A DNA stretch of 64,000 nucleotides from Cystobacter fuscus (GTDB taxonomy: Bacteria; Myxococcota; Myxococcia; Myxococcales; Myxococcaceae). The position numbers were made by a program, and so were the translations under genes. The DNA is taken from contig NZ_CP022098.1 of NCBI RefSeq assembly GCF_002305875.1, positions 6,634,001-6,698,000 of the forward strand. The letters are read 5' to 3'. A model generated the notes under the pieces. It was given only the letters and a program-made list of their open reading frames with translations, was not told the origin of the DNA and did no database searches. Numbering within the stretch: position 1 is the stretch's first letter; every line of letters starts with the position of its first letter. Below, piece after piece: positions 63,701-64,000 of the stretch.

Positions 63701-64000
63701 AAGTGCCGGCGTCCTGGCCCGCAAGCAGTGGGAGTCGGGCGAGATGGACGCGCAGCTGGGCAAGTGGATGGCCCAGGGCGTGACCTGGGCCGAGGCGACA
63801 CTGAAGCGGGCGAAGCAGACGAACCACGCGCCCACGATCGCGGCGGCCTGGCTCCTGCTGGGCGAGGCCCTCGACAGGCAGCGCTACCACGATCCGAAGC
63901 AGGAGCAGCTCGACAAGATGGTGGAGGCCTATCGCGAGGCCGGGAAGCTCTGGCCGCAGTTCGGCGTGGCCGGGTCCCTGGAGTGGGCGCTGGCCTCCGT
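60720..64000 (+). CDS. Large repeat (TPR-like) membrane protein, 3' end missing
   Basis: ATG 60720 preceded by GGAGGGGGG; the frame stays open to the right edge (over 1,090 residues). An all-helical N-terminal part (about 1-165) is followed by FRINGCGVGLYGKRDEAPDG and a membrane-associated segment (ATYFISLIFIPVFPLTAYRV, about 200-222; then LVLAGVAGMVLWSGV, about 250-265), and a long helical region with TPR-like pairs (for example RFHLGLGQVYHRLGRSEEGD, LQVAHVYRELDRLDQARPL, HLRSAVKYLEDAVRLAPDNA, VVGNLASAHEYLGK). TPR domains mediate protein assembly. Likely a myxobacterial membrane scaffold of unknown role; the C-terminus lies outside the window. Confidence 0.75.
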   Translation, partial: MERLNTLAEHMRHVAGLLAEDVLEPDPERTDWSGMKVRVDMVREGMERVLDGLSGALEEADEAEMKALVRKRVAGVASRVAALLQATGSTEGCRRLLEKALKLSEDASQRAELEAALAEPEVFCRFAYAGWLLGKGRFDKADSLLKRVVKDTRQPVLKQTAQSALRGSRPLKGAPTLFRINGCGVGLYGKRDEAPDGSYVATYFISLIFIPVFPLTAYRVREVEGNAYQFYSKESLGPVTRTWQRLVLAGVAGMVLWSGVDGYLNSPERLARLALEEARTAEATLPREQAIERYRSVIDAHTDGSARAQAADAVVRLSLAGLPTPCTKDTLEAVGRVVTGISTLPSSAISGEPSARFGERLDACAREIGQETTADARAALTVVEDALRVAGTRALKERRVALMRGQAERLVKDQPLRALSLYVELPGKESLDAAEAIIDTFGEAPSLWLEASGDVEAWTRHEDQDNSRGDKVALYRERLEAASATSEKDKALIQEGDEAKIARALKASPGNQELAVELASLARARGDAKGAMATLTALGPMGRLTGDAQMILGLCYRDLGQLPEADAVLSSYVADRLQPFQSVQRKYEEAAKALQERLISRARAGQLPAEVMKRLEVASGSEEQQRKIFDEWLSAQVEADSGLEKLREEYLRHQSVVPTSLMLGMLKLMRANETEGEARQALLGEAERVFLSIRQDAEGDPRFHLGLGQVYHRLGRSEEGDKELRGVVERKQPALTLQVAHVYRELDRLDQARPLCEEVYDTATESELKYGAANLLARMATDDDEEEKWLRKGDPRSPTIQDDLLQLEATRALREGRLEDADRALAKNVAFRAHEAKHNSAAANNTAMALMTRYRASGDVTHLRSAVKYLEDAVRLAPDNALVVGNLASAHEYLGKVTVLERFVRTTPLHLQDGEAQELLAVLLEGPLREEVLKALDADPSLRRGQELSQQEQTLSPGKAAAWERQLLWLSWHRDTQGLASLAKRLETLPSFEGSAGVLARKQWESGEMDAQLGKWMAQGVTWAEATLKRAKQTNHAPTIAAAWLLLGEALDRQRYHDPKQEQLDKMVEAYREAGKLWPQFGVAGSLEWALAS

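Overview
The window is GC-rich and dense with lipoproteins, Ser/Thr-kinase-type signalling proteins, a sigma-54 activator, a chemoreceptor, a DUF2381 family protein and kinase-associated Cys-rich tails. That mixture is typical of myxobacteria, probably Cystobacterineae (Archangium/Cystobacter/Myxococcus relatives). This is inferred from gene content; no rRNA or tRNA gene was seen.

1-13.4 kb: chromosomal cargo of secreted and lipid-anchored proteins. It holds a 5'-truncated cytochrome c protein, a DUF4397-like lipoprotein, an esterase-like lipoprotein, a beta-helix lipoprotein, a multicopper oxidase, a repeat protein, a LysR regulator, a GNAT acetyltransferase, a 5'-nucleotidase-type lipoprotein, and a coupled lipoprotein pair of which one carries a complete JAMM metalloprotease motif.

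13.5-16.4 kb: a photolyase remnant, then a PstS-like binding lipoprotein placed 5 bp before a methyl-accepting chemotaxis protein.

16.5-25.7 kb: the most notable system, a class I lanthipeptide cluster. A full-length LanB and a LanC run leftward. A HlyD-type adaptor and a C39-peptidase ABC exporter run rightward from a shared 245-bp region. A 64-residue precursor lies on the opposite strand just past the exporter. Its leader ends in Gly-Gly, as the C39 peptidase requires. Its core is extremely rich in Arg, Asp and His and contains exactly two Ser and two Cys, arranged as two near-repeated Ser-to-Cys units. Modification would give two lanthionine rings in a highly charged peptide unlike lanthipeptides I know. 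An adaptor-like lipoprotein converges on lanB and overlaps it by 59 bp.

26-36.2 kb: an accessory, rearranged zone. It holds a hypothetical gene, a kinase-derived membrane protein, a 5'-truncated nuclease-kelch fusion, an IS66 remnant, a broken second copy of the kinase tail joined to a toxin C-terminus with its pentapeptide-like immunity gene, a GAD/DUF1851 immunity-type gene, an intact IS1182-family element sitting on the stop codon of a lipoprotein gene, a DUF2381 gene, and two copies of an 82-bp dispersed repeat that bracket part of the region.

36.2-53.8 kb: stable signalling and housekeeping genes: MBL hydrolase with sigma-54 activator, FAD reductase, membrane protein, zinc-ribbon kinase coupled to an FHA-GAF-cyclase, outer-membrane-type lipoprotein, TruD with a long basic tail, an ECF sigma/anti-sigma pair followed by an STN-bactofilin-like membrane protein, and a two-subunit amine/cyanide-type oxidase.

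53.8-60.4 kb: a second accessory zone with an IS701-type remnant, a CHAT-STAND protease/ATPase cut short at its 3' end, an IS66 remnant, a CHASE-PAS-GAF-GGDEF diguanylate cyclase, a 20-bp perfect palindrome and a small truncated membrane ORF. A large repeat protein runs off the right end.
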